A stretch of DNA of 40,122 nucleotides from Alphaproteobacteria bacterium (lineage in GTDB: Bacteria > Pseudomonadota > Alphaproteobacteria > Rickettsiales > Deianiraeaceae): assembly GCA_030830305.1 (NCBI GenBank), contig JAURNI010000034.1, forward strand, positions 1 through 40,122, read 5' to 3'. How positions within the stretch are numbered: the stretch's first letter is position 1; every line of letters begins with the position of its first letter. Below, piece by piece: positions 25,429-33,467 of this stretch. A program made the position numbers and the translations under genes. Below the pieces are notes generated by a model, which was not told the origin of the DNA, made no database searches, and was given only the letters and a program-made list of their open reading frames with translations.

Positions 25429-25505
25429 TGGTGGGTCCGGCGGGACTTGAACCTGCGACCTCATCCTTATCAGAGATGCGCTCTAACCAGCTGAGCTACG
25501 AACCC
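25429..25505 (-). tRNA. tRNA-Ile (anticodon GAT)
   Basis: A 77-base cloverleaf on the - strand with acceptor GGGTTCG/CGGACCC, D-arm 'TAGCTCAGCTGGTTAGAGC', anticodon stem CATCT/GGATG with loop CTGATAA giving GAT, T-arm 'GCAGGTTCAAGTCCTGC', discriminator A and encoded CCA. In most bacteria tRNA-Ile(GAT) sits in the rRNA spacer; here it stands alone, consistent with unlinked rRNA genes as in Rickettsiales. Confidence 0.97.
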
Positions 25506-25555
25506 ATTATTTCTTGCTATCGCTAAATTAGCATAAAATAGAAATCAAGCTTTTT

Positions 25556-26515
25556 TTATAAAAAAGCCCCATAAATCAAAGAAGTATATATCTGTACAGC
25601 ATTTGCACCGTTTTGCATTCTATCTTCTGCATCAATATGATTGAATATACCACCAACAGAGATTACAAACTTATTTTTATCTTTTAAACTATGAAAATGC
25701 TTTAACAAACTTTCAGACTTCTCTTTCAATAATAAACCCGAAACACCACCCAGGTTAGAGTTTTTAAATTTATTAGGAAGATGGGATTTATCTATCGTTG
25801 TATTTGTTAATACAAAACCTGCAATGTTGTATTTACAAGAAATATCATATATATCTTGAATATTTGTAACATCTGGTGAAATTTTTAATAGAATTGGCGT
25901 TGATATATTGCGAATTGTACAAAAATCATCAATTGACGACAACAATTCTTCAAGCATGTTGTTATTGTTAAGGGTTTCCCTTAAATTTGGAGTATTTGGA
26001 GACGATATATTAATAGTGATATAATCACAGTGTAAATAAAATTTATCAATTAAAAGAAGATAATCTGCATTTGTACCATCTTTATTTCTTCCAATATTAA
26101 CACCCAAAATTTCATCATTTTTTCTTTTATATTGTTTAATCATTTTTAGTGCATAATCACTTCCTTTGTTTGGAAAGCCCATAAAATTCAAAAGGGATTT
26201 TTGTTTAACAAAGCGGAAAATTCTTGGTTTTTTATTACCACTCTGTGGTTTTGGGGTAACAGTTCCAACTTCCACAAAGCCAAATCCCATTTTAAAAAGA
26301 CCTTTTATTGCTTGGGCGTTTTTATCAAGCCCTGCAGCCACTCCGTAGTGATTTTTAAGCTCCCTGCCAAAGAAGTGTGTTTTTACCTGGGGAATATTAA
26401 GTTTTGGCATTAAAAACCAAAAGTACCTAGCAGTAAAGATAAAAATAGAATGTGAAAGCTCAGCAGGAAATAAACGCAAACACAAAAGTAAAAACTTAAA
26501 AATCATTCTATTCAT
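25556..26515 (-). CDS. pyrD: Dihydroorotate dehydrogenase (quinone)
   Basis: This class 2, membrane-associated enzyme of pyrimidine synthesis passes electrons to quinone. The N-terminal hydrophobic helix is 'FKFLLLCLRLFPAELSHSIF'. Next come 'GVAAGLDKNAQAI', 'FVEVGTVTPKPQSGN', 'NFMGFPNKG', 'DYITINISSPNTPNLR' (the class 2 catalytic Ser is in this loop), 'PILLKISPD', 'GFVLTNTT', 'GGVSGLLL' and 'ISVGGIF'. At 319 residues it ends just after 'VQIYTSLIYGAFL', lacking the last helix of about 20 residues found in most homologs. A perfect GCTTTTTT/AAAAAAGC hairpin lies at the stop codon. Confidence 0.94.
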   Translation of the reverse strand: MNRMIFKFLLLCLRLFPAELSHSIFIFTARYFWFLMPKLNIPQVKTHFFGRELKNHYGVAAGLDKNAQAIKGLFKMGFGFVEVGTVTPKPQSGNKKPRIFRFVKQKSLLNFMGFPNKGSDYALKMIKQYKRKNDEILGVNIGRNKDGTNADYLLLIDKFYLHCDYITINISSPNTPNLRETLNNNNMLEELLSSIDDFCTIRNISTPILLKISPDVTNIQDIYDISCKYNIAGFVLTNTTIDKSHLPNKFKNSNLGGVSGLLLKEKSESLLKHFHSLKDKNKFVISVGGIFNHIDAEDRMQNGANAVQIYTSLIYGAFL

Positions 26516-26588
26516 TGAATAAATACAAATAAAACTTGCATTTTTTTGAGTTATTTTTTAACTGTTTTTACTAAATTTAAATTTTGCA

Positions 26589-27200
26589 ATGGAAAAGTTT
26601 ATAAAAACAGAATCAAATATAGCTATTCTTGAAATAGATAACATCGACACAGATATGATTATTCCAAAACAATTTCTTAAAACACTAAAGAAGTCAGGCC
26701 TTGGTGAGAAGTTGTTTTATGAAATGCGTTATTCTGAAAAAGGAGAAAAACTTAAAGATTTCATACTAAACCAAGAGGAATATGCAAATACACAAATACT
26801 CCTTGCGGGAAATAACTTCGGTTGCGGTTCCAGCAGGGAACACGCACCATGGGCAATTAAAGACTTCGGATTAAAAGTTATTATTGCAAATTCTTTTGCA
26901 GATATCTTTTACGGCAACTGTTTTAAGAATGGAATTCTACCAATAATACTTCCAAAAGATGAAACAGATGCCATAAAAAAGCATGTATCTAAAAACCCAA
27001 ATTCATTCACGATCGATCTAATATCTCAAACCATACAATCAAGCGATGGATCTCTTTTTATTAAATTTGAAATACCCGCACAAAAAAAAGAAATACTCCT
27101 ACAAGGATTAGATGATATTACTGAAACATTACAGCACTTAAATTTAATTAATGAATTTGAAGAAGGAGATAAAAACATAAGACCGTGGATCTATGGCTGA
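26589..27200 (+). CDS. leuD: 3-isopropylmalate dehydratase small subunit
   Basis: LeuD is the swivel domain of isopropylmalate isomerase, which works with LeuC in leucine synthesis. Motifs are 'IDNIDTDMIIPKQFLKT', 'ILLAGNNFGCGSSREHAPWAI', 'IIANSFADIFYGNCFKNGILP' and the C-terminal 'FEEGDKNIRPWI'. The 203-residue length is typical. It overlaps virB8 by 8 bases and heads the operon leuD-virB8-virB9-waaC-hldE. leuC is not in the window. Confidence 0.95.
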   Translation: MEKFIKTESNIAILEIDNIDTDMIIPKQFLKTLKKSGLGEKLFYEMRYSEKGEKLKDFILNQEEYANTQILLAGNNFGCGSSREHAPWAIKDFGLKVIIANSFADIFYGNCFKNGILPIILPKDETDAIKKHVSKNPNSFTIDLISQTIQSSDGSLFIKFEIPAQKKEILLQGLDDITETLQHLNLINEFEEGDKNIRPWIYG

Positions 27201-27918
27201 AAATAAAAAAGTTACACCGCCAACACAAAAAACTTATATTCAAATTAAAAAAGGTTGGGCAAAGGATCGTAATGCATTTATTGCAATGCAAAGAAATTTC
27301 TTTGTTATTCTTTCTATTGCAGCAATGTTTGGCGTTGTTATTGCAATGATAGTAATTAAATCAATGGTTGAAAAAAATGCAATAGAACCTTATGTAATAT
27401 CCGTTAACACTGCAGATAAAATGCCCGTAAGCATATCATCACAATCCATAAAAGAGTACGCAACCGCCAATTCCGCAGTGATAGAGTTTTTTCTTGTGCG
27501 GTACATTAAAGCAAGAGAGGGTTATTCATTTGGAAGTTACAAATATGACTATAACATAGTTGCAAAAGCAATGTCAAGTTATGGTGTTTATAAACAATTT
27601 AGAACAGATGTTTTAAACGATGACAAAAATAACCCATCAAAACTTTTTGGTGAGGGTGGTAGAGTTGAGGTAATTATTAAACAAATATCCCATGACAGCA
27701 AAAGCAATATTGCAACCATTCGTATTGCAAAGAAAATATATATATCTGAAGTTGTTCGATCAATATTAAATTTTCAGATTAAAGTTCATTATACAATTGA
27801 TGCATCAAACCTTAAGGCATCGGATATCGAAATTAACCCTCTTGGTCTTATCGTTGACACATACGATGTTACAGAGGAGAAAACAATTATAGAAGATGAA
27901 ACATTCGCAAAAATATGA
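27193..27918 (+). CDS. virB8: Type IV secretion system inner-membrane protein VirB8
   Basis: The 241-residue bitopic inner-membrane protein has a short cytoplasmic N-terminus, one membrane helix (about residues 37-58, 'FFVILSIAAMFGVVIAMIVIK') and a periplasmic NTF2-like domain. The VirB8 pattern 'EPYVISVNTADKMPV', then 'FFLVRYIKAREGYSFGSYKYDYNIV' and 'NFQIKVHYTI' is visible. VirB8 nucleates T4SS assembly and contacts VirB9 and VirB10. Its start overlaps leuD and its end overlaps virB9 by 4 bases (ATGA), so translation is probably coupled. No virB10, virB11 or virD4 follows, matching the scattered rickettsial T4SS layout. Confidence 0.9.
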   Translation: MAENKKVTPPTQKTYIQIKKGWAKDRNAFIAMQRNFFVILSIAAMFGVVIAMIVIKSMVEKNAIEPYVISVNTADKMPVSISSQSIKEYATANSAVIEFFLVRYIKAREGYSFGSYKYDYNIVAKAMSSYGVYKQFRTDVLNDDKNNPSKLFGEGGRVEVIIKQISHDSKSNIATIRIAKKIYISEVVRSILNFQIKVHYTIDASNLKASDIEINPLGLIVDTYDVTEEKTIIEDETFAKI

Positions 27919-28748
27919 ATATCGTAATATTGTTATTTAGCTTCTTATATATTCTGTGTGGGAATGTTTTAGCATACACAGGCGAGACCCCGGTTAATAT
28001 TGACAGCAGGATTAAAACATTAATTTATAACCCAAATGAAATATACACACTTAATCTTAAAATGGGGTTTCAATCAATTATCGAGTTTTCAATAGATGAA
28101 TCGGTTGAATTAATTTCAATTGGAGACCCATACCCATGGAAACTTACACCAATAGATAGACGATTGTTTATAAAACCAATACAAATTGGAACACGAACAA
28201 ATTTAACTGTTATTACAAACAAAAGGACGTATCTTTTTGATATTATATCAGATACCACTTCTTCAAACAATGATTTTGATGTAATTCATGTTGTAAGATT
28301 TTTCTACCCACAAACACCAATCGATAAATCAAAGTACAGTCTTAATAATTACCTTTCCGACAAAGAAGGTACAATGATGCAAAATTTAATGGATTCACAA
28401 GGGTTGGAAAATGAAAGCACAGGAAATACAACACTAAAAAATTCATCAACAGAAAAAAACATTAAAAGGGTTGCAGTTAATTTAAATTATAGCTTTGTTG
28501 GTGAATATAACGAAATTACACCAATTGAAATTTTTGATGACAGAAATGATACATTTTTTAGGTTTAAATCAAATAACAATTCACCAAAAATATACTCAAT
28601 ATCCAAAACCGGTAGAAGAAAGTTATTAAAACAAAAAATTATTGGTGATTTTATCGTGGTACCAGGTGTTCATACAAAATTTCACATAAAACACGGTGTG
28701 TATGAAAATTATATATATAACGATCTCAAGGTTAACAAGGAAGAATAA
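27915..28748 (+). CDS. virB9: Type IV secretion system protein VirB9
   Basis: VirB9 is part of the outer-membrane core complex of the T4SS. The 277-residue protein has a signal peptide (about residues 1-20, ending 'NVLAY'). An N-terminal domain carries 'RIKTLIYNPNEIYTLNLKMGFQSIIEFS', 'GDPYPWKLTPIDRRLFIKP' and 'TNLTVITNKRTYLFDI'. A low-complexity Ser/Asn-rich linker (about 150-185) leads to the C-terminal domain 'NYSFVGEYNEITPIEIFDDRNDTFFRF', which matches the VirB9 'P--VFDDG-KT-F-F' block (here the Gly is Arg). It overlaps virB8 by 4 bases and waaC by one (TAATG). Confidence 0.88.
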   Translation: MNIVILLFSFLYILCGNVLAYTGETPVNIDSRIKTLIYNPNEIYTLNLKMGFQSIIEFSIDESVELISIGDPYPWKLTPIDRRLFIKPIQIGTRTNLTVITNKRTYLFDIISDTTSSNNDFDVIHVVRFFYPQTPIDKSKYSLNNYLSDKEGTMMQNLMDSQGLENESTGNTTLKNSSTEKNIKRVAVNLNYSFVGEYNEITPIEIFDDRNDTFFRFKSNNNSPKIYSISKTGRRKLLKQKIIGDFIVVPGVHTKFHIKHGVYENYIYNDLKVNKEE

Positions 28749-29692
28749 TGAAAATATGCATTGTTAAGGTGTCATCGATAGGAGACATATCTCACACATC
28801 GTTTGTACCACATTTAATTAAAAAATATATTCCATCTGCAGAAATTCATTGGTATTGTGACCAAAGTTTCACAGATATTATTACACACAACCCATTTATA
28901 AACAAAGTATACCAGGTATTTTCAAAAGGTACAAAACAAAACCCCGTGAAGTTTATAAAACAGCTTTTTATATTTAGGAAAATTGCCAAACAAGAAAAAT
29001 ACGATGTCGTAATAGACTTCCAAGGTACATTTAAAAGTGCATTAATATCTAAGGCTCTCTGTACAAACAATAATCTTTGGGGTTTTAAAAACACAAGAGA
29101 CATCATTGCACACAAACTCTATAAAAAAAGTTGCAACATTCCATTACAAACCAATGTTTACAGAAGAGCGGTATCAATTATAAATAATGCACTTAATATT
29201 AATGCATCAACATCGGAAATAAAAATTCCATTTCTTTTTTGCAACAAAGAAAACCAACCACCAAACAAAAGTATTGTTATTTTTCCGTCATCAAGTAAGT
29301 TGAATAAAAATTATTCAGTAGAAAATTACAGAAAATTACTTTTGGAAATTCATAAAAATTATAACATTACACTTCTTTATGGTAGCAATGCCGAAAAAGA
29401 AATGTGCAAAGAGATATCTAAGGGATTTGATAATATCAATATTGTAGGAAATATGCAACTTGATGCTGTTAAAAATCTTATTTCCAAAACAAAGTGCGTT
29501 ATTGGTGGGGACACAGGAATTCTACATATCGCATCTGCACTTGGTGTAAAAAACATTACACTTTACGGGCCAACACCCGCATACAGAACATCAATTCATA
29601 AAAAACATTCAATAACCATACAAGGAAACGGTGACGTTAATAAAATTCCAATTAAAGAGATAATAAAAGCATTAAATTTTTTAAAAATATGA
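28748..29692 (+). CDS. waaC: LPS heptosyltransferase (WaaC/WaaF family, GT9)
   Basis: The enzyme transfers L,D-heptose from ADP-heptose to Kdo in the LPS inner core at the cytoplasmic face. The start 'MKICIVKVSSIGDISHTSFVPHLI' matches heptosyltransferase I. It is followed by 'YDVVIDFQGTFKSALIS', and the donor-binding C-terminal half has 'IVIFPSSSKLNKNYSVENYRKLL', 'NIVGNMQLDAVKNLISKTKCVIGGDTGILHIASALGV' and 'LYGPTPAYRT'. Its length is 314 aa. It overlaps virB9 by 1 base and hldE by 4 bases. The donor is made by hldE next door and the acceptor by kdsA/kdsB in this window. Heptosyltransferase I is favoured over II by the start sequence. Confidence 0.88.
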   Translation: MKICIVKVSSIGDISHTSFVPHLIKKYIPSAEIHWYCDQSFTDIITHNPFINKVYQVFSKGTKQNPVKFIKQLFIFRKIAKQEKYDVVIDFQGTFKSALISKALCTNNNLWGFKNTRDIIAHKLYKKSCNIPLQTNVYRRAVSIINNALNINASTSEIKIPFLFCNKENQPPNKSIVIFPSSSKLNKNYSVENYRKLLLEIHKNYNITLLYGSNAEKEMCKEISKGFDNINIVGNMQLDAVKNLISKTKCVIGGDTGILHIASALGVKNITLYGPTPAYRTSIHKKHSITIQGNGDVNKIPIKEIIKALNFLKI

Positions 29693-31050
29693 AAAAAGTT
29701 TTACTTATAGGAGATGTGATGCTAGATATTAATACACATGGAATTTGTACAAGAATATCTCCAGAGGCACCTGTTGCAATTGTAAAAAAAACACACGAAA
29801 TTGAAACACTTGGTGGGGCTGGAAACAACCTTGTAAACTTATTTCACTTAAATATTCCAACGGATTTTATCTCTGTGGTTGGCGGCGACAGCTATTCCAT
29901 AAAAATCAAAGAAATGATAAAAATTTACGCAAAAGAGTGTAAAGTATACGAAGAAAAAAACCGCATTGCAACCGTTAAAAACAGAATTCTTGCTCAAAAA
30001 CATCAGGTTTTAAGAATTGATACCGAGGACACGAATGACATAAGTAACAAGATAGAAACATTGATTATCGATGATGTTCAAAACTCAATAGATAAATACT
30101 CAATTATAATGATTTCAGACTACAATAAGGGTGTTTGCACAGAAAACTTAATTAAGGAGGTGGTAAAAATTGCTATAAAAAACAATGTTAGGGTTATTTG
30201 CGACCCAAAAAAAGCAAATATAGAAATTTACACCGGGTGTTACACATTAACCCCAAATAAAAATGAACTTGAGGCAATATACAAAAAACCCATAAAAGAT
30301 ACAAATGACATCAAAGATGCACTACTTTATATGCAGCAATACATTCAAAAGCCCATTGCAACGCTTTCAGAAAAGGGAATTGCATTTTTAGATGAAAATA
30401 AAAATATAGTAATATCAAAGGCAAAGGCAAAAGATGTTGTTGATGTTACCGGTGCCGGTGACACTGCAATTTCAACAATATGTTACGCTATTTACAAAGG
30501 AATGGGTTTTTCGGCTGGAATAGATTTAGCAAACAAAGCAGCCTCAATTGTTGTTTCAAAACTTGGCACAAGTTATGTAACAGAGGGGGAGTTGTTAAAC
30601 AACCGTGATTCAAAAATTTTTCACAAAATAGAAGATGTTTTACCGAAAATAAAAAATAAAAAAGTGGTTTTTACAAATGGTTGCTTTGACATAATACACG
30701 CGGGTCATACAAAATACCTTAAAAAAGCAAAGGAGCTTGGGGATATTCTAATTGTTGGCATCAACTCAGATGATTCAATTAAAAGATTAAAAGGAAACAC
30801 AAGACCAATTAACACATTACATGCAAGAGCTGAGGTGCTTTCATCAATGGGATGTGTTGACTTTGTAATTCCGTTTAGCGACGACACACCGTATAATTTA
30901 ATAAAAAAAATACAACCAGATGTACTGGTAAAGGGAGGGGACTATAAAATTAACAATATCGTTGGCAATGATATTGCAAAAGAAACAATTGTAATTCCCT
31001 TTGAGGAGGGTTTTAGTACAACTAATATTATTAATACAATTAAACAATAA
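29689..31050 (+). CDS. hldE: Bifunctional heptose-7-phosphate kinase / heptose-1-phosphate adenylyltransferase
   Basis: HldE performs two steps of ADP-heptose synthesis. The N-terminal PfkB-type kinase (about residues 1-300) has 'VLLIGDVMLDINTHGICTRISPEAPVAIV', 'GGAGNNLVNL' and the catalytic anion hole 'VDVTGAGDTAIS'. The C-terminal nucleotidyltransferase (about 320-453) has 'VVFTNGCFDIIHAGHTKYLKKAKELGD' with the HxGH-type site, 'LIVGINSDDSIKRLKG' and 'VKGGDY'. The fused 453-residue form is complete. It ends the leuD-to-hldE operon and is convergent, 1 base apart, with the GT2 gene. Confidence 0.95.
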   Translation: MKKVLLIGDVMLDINTHGICTRISPEAPVAIVKKTHEIETLGGAGNNLVNLFHLNIPTDFISVVGGDSYSIKIKEMIKIYAKECKVYEEKNRIATVKNRILAQKHQVLRIDTEDTNDISNKIETLIIDDVQNSIDKYSIIMISDYNKGVCTENLIKEVVKIAIKNNVRVICDPKKANIEIYTGCYTLTPNKNELEAIYKKPIKDTNDIKDALLYMQQYIQKPIATLSEKGIAFLDENKNIVISKAKAKDVVDVTGAGDTAISTICYAIYKGMGFSAGIDLANKAASIVVSKLGTSYVTEGELLNNRDSKIFHKIEDVLPKIKNKKVVFTNGCFDIIHAGHTKYLKKAKELGDILIVGINSDDSIKRLKGNTRPINTLHARAEVLSSMGCVDFVIPFSDDTPYNLIKKIQPDVLVKGGDYKINNIVGNDIAKETIVIPFEEGFSTTNIINTIKQ

Positions 31051-31051
31051 T

Positions 31052-32251
31052 TCATCTTGTGGTTTTATACCAAAAGCTTGGAAGAAAAATGCACTCTAAA
31101 AGAGCTTTAACGACGGGTATAATATAAAAAATAGAATAAACAGGGTAAAACAACACTCCTGTAATATATTTTTTACAACGTAGCTCCTTGAAAGCCACAA
31201 CATACAAAAGTGGTAACACAAAAAACAAACAAATTGAAAAAGTCATTAGAATCATTGATGTACTTTTTAACTGATTTGGAACAAAAAGCAGTATACCAAA
31301 ATAAGAAATACACACAAATACATAAGATGCTAACATAAAAAACACCCATAAACAACCTATTAAATCTCCATGCACCATGTTGACCAAAAAAAAATGCAAA
31401 AATGTTAAAAAATGACCCTTAACCCATCTTGTTCTTTGATTGGAGAGGTTAAGTATATTTTTAACGGACCTTTCTTTTGTTTTGTACATTGGAACAAATG
31501 CAACACTTTTTTGAACACTATAAATTCTAAGGCCCAACTCGGCATCTTCTGTTACATTAAACGCATTCCATCCGCCAATTTTTCTAAGCTCGGAAACCTT
31601 GAAGTGATTACTCGTCCCCCCTAATGGAATTGGCGCATTTAACCTTAAACAAACAGGGAGCAATCTTTTATACCACACAAGGTAATCAATAAACTGCCAA
31701 ACACTTAAAATAGTACCATCTGTAACAAATTCCAGCGGAAACTGTACACACATGTAATTTGTAGTACTTAGTACATAATGGGCGGCAAGCAACTGAAGTG
31801 AGTGAGGATTGTCTTCGGCATCATAAATCACAATGTACTCACCCCTTGCAACTTCAAGACCGTAATTACAAGCCTTTGGTTTTGTAAACGGTGGAATTTT
31901 TGGAATACACATCACTCTCTCATTTGGAAGTACTGCTTCACTTTTTAAAAAACTTAAAAGCAAAGCATCAACATCTTCACAGAGATAAATAACTTCAAAA
32001 TTTGAATATTCGGTCTTAAAGATATTTTTTCTCAACCTTGAGACATCTACACATTTTTCCATAAACAATGGAACGAGTATTGTGTAGAGCGGCAAAGATG
32101 TTTGCCCTCTTAAATTAGAAACACCAGGATAAGACGTACCGGCACGAACAAAGTAACCGCAAAACAATAAAACATACTTTATTATCCCGATAAAAAGCAA
32201 AAGCAAAAGCAAAAAATTCAAGATACTTTCGATAAAAATCATACAAAACAA
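31052..32251 (-). CDS. Membrane GT2 glycosyltransferase (cellulose-synthase-like)
   Basis: The 399-residue protein has an N-terminal hydrophobic helix (about residues 8-34), a GT-A catalytic domain and three or four C-terminal helices. Motifs of processive family 2 enzymes are 'YTILVPLFME', 'KPKACNYGLEVARGEYIVIYDAEDNP' (DxD), 'TEDAELGLRI' (catalytic Asp) and 'NQRTRWVKGHF' (QxxRW). It would polymerise or add a sugar from a nucleotide donor at the inner membrane; the product is unknown. It lacks the N-terminal domain of the NfrB/large beta-glucan synthases. It follows mltG by 3 bases. Coding sequence is strongly G/T-biased on its own strand. Confidence 0.82.
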   Translation of the reverse strand: MFCMIFIESILNFLLLLLLFIGIIKYVLLFCGYFVRAGTSYPGVSNLRGQTSLPLYTILVPLFMEKCVDVSRLRKNIFKTEYSNFEVIYLCEDVDALLLSFLKSEAVLPNERVMCIPKIPPFTKPKACNYGLEVARGEYIVIYDAEDNPHSLQLLAAHYVLSTTNYMCVQFPLEFVTDGTILSVWQFIDYLVWYKRLLPVCLRLNAPIPLGGTSNHFKVSELRKIGGWNAFNVTEDAELGLRIYSVQKSVAFVPMYKTKERSVKNILNLSNQRTRWVKGHFLTFLHFFLVNMVHGDLIGCLWVFFMLASYVFVCISYFGILLFVPNQLKSTSMILMTFSICLFFVLPLLYVVAFKELRCKKYITGVLFYPVYSIFYIIPVVKALLECIFLPSFWYKTTR

Positions 32252-32254
32252 TAA

Positions 32255-33247
32255 CTACCGTCGTTTTACGCACACAGCCGATGTGTTACACGTGGAACTC
32301 CCAATGGAATACTTCCGATACCCATCAACGAATTGCAAATGCTCGGCGTATGTTTTTGAGAAATTGTGACCACCGTTACCGTTGGAAACAAAATATAAAT
32401 AATCAGTTTCAACCGGGTTTAGAACGGCATAAATTGACTCCATAGATGGGTTTGATATTGGTCCAACAGGAAGGCCATTCATTGTGTATGTATTGTACAA
32501 GCCCACCGCTTTCAAATCCTCCCTGGTTAGTGCTCTACCGAGTTCACCAGTTTTATTACTTTCCTGGTAAATAACCGTTGGGTCAGTTTGCAACCTCATA
32601 CCAATCTTCAACCTGTTTTTAAACACAGATGCAACCATGCCTCTTTCGTCACTTACGCTGGTTTCTTTTTCCACAATTGAAGCTAATGTTAAAATTTCAT
32701 TTATATTTTTTAAATAAAAATTAGACATACCGATGTCCGTTACAGCTCTACTAATAAAATTCTCCATAGACTTATTAGCATAAAGCAAAACCTTACCTCT
32801 TGGGGTTTGACACCTGTGTATGTATGTTTCCGGCAAAATGCCACCCTCCGGAATATCAACAGACACAACTCCTGAAAAATTTTCATCATTCATTAACTGT
32901 GTTTTATAAAAATAAACTGTCTTACCGGGAATAAATGTAAATGCACACTTTTCAGAATCTCCCAACTTAACCCTTTTTGCAAAATCCACAAGACTCTCAC
33001 CGCTATAAAACCTGTAATGACCAAATCGGACACCACGTCTCATTATAAATTTCAAATAAAACTCACCAACAACACCAACACCTGTAACATTTGAAGCTTT
33101 GATAGCAAAACGACGAACACCATCTCCGGGTAAAACCTTAATAACGCCACTGCTTTTTACTGTAAAAAAATAAGTGTAAAACACAAAAACAACACAACAC
33201 AGCATTACAACAGATAATATCAACATAAAAGATTTTAACCTGTTCAT
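32255..33247 (-). CDS. mltG: Endolytic peptidoglycan transglycosylase MltG
   Basis: MltG cuts nascent glycan strands at the outer face of the inner membrane. The 330-residue protein has one N-terminal anchor (about residues 7-30), then a LysM-like 'IKVLPGDGVRRFAIKAS'. The YceG domain has 'GILPETYIH', 'ILTLASIVEKETSVSDERGMVASVFKNRL' with the catalytic Glu, 'RLQTDPTVIYQ', 'YNTYTMNGLPVGPISNPS' and 'YLYFVSNGNGGHNFS'. It is complete. Its 3' part contains a parS-like palindrome, and its 5' end borders the candidate replication origin. Confidence 0.94.
   Translation of the reverse strand: MNRLKSFMLILSVVMLCCVVFVFYTYFFTVKSSGVIKVLPGDGVRRFAIKASNVTGVGVVGEFYLKFIMRRGVRFGHYRFYSGESLVDFAKRVKLGDSEKCAFTFIPGKTVYFYKTQLMNDENFSGVVSVDIPEGGILPETYIHRCQTPRGKVLLYANKSMENFISRAVTDIGMSNFYLKNINEILTLASIVEKETSVSDERGMVASVFKNRLKIGMRLQTDPTVIYQESNKTGELGRALTREDLKAVGLYNTYTMNGLPVGPISNPSMESIYAVLNPVETDYLYFVSNGNGGHNFSKTYAEHLQFVDGYRKYSIGSSTCNTSAVCVKRR
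32284..32299. promoter_or_regulatory. parS-like ParB-binding site (left)
   Basis: TGTTACACGTGGAACT matches the parS core GTTNCACGTGNAAC at every fixed base; only the outermost A and one N-position symmetry differ from the perfect palindrome. It lies in the 3' part of mltG, about 1 kb left of the candidate origin. ParB spreading from such sites loads the partition/SMC machinery. Confidence 0.7.
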
Positions 33248-33467
33248 AACTTGTTAACAAATACAATATACTATATTAGTAGGTATACATTGTGAATAAA
33301 TATCAACACAAATATTAAAGTTATCAACACTTTATTAACATACATATACAGACATACATATTAATATTATATACGTTATACTTGATTTTATATATAATAT
33401 AATAGTAATTATAAACATATACACATAGTATATATATGTTATTTTTATTAAGTATATAATATAGTAA
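33248..33467. other. oriC: Candidate chromosomal replication origin (oriC)
   Basis: These 220 bases lie between divergent mltG and tsaD. DnaA-box-like 9-mers are TTATTCACA (33291-33299, - strand, full match to TTATNCACA), TTATCAACA (33321-33329) and TTATTAACA (33332-33340), one mismatch each, plus ATATCAACA (33300) and a TTGTTAACAA palindrome (33251). The last three + strand boxes are spaced 21 and 11 bases apart, i.e. on one helix face. TATCAACACTTTA (33322-33334) fits the IHF consensus WATCAANNNNTTR. Bases 33341-33467 are about 88% A+T, suitable as an unwinding element. G/C asymmetry flips across the region and parS-like sites flank it. An AT-rich divergent promoter is the alternative. Confidence 0.65.
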
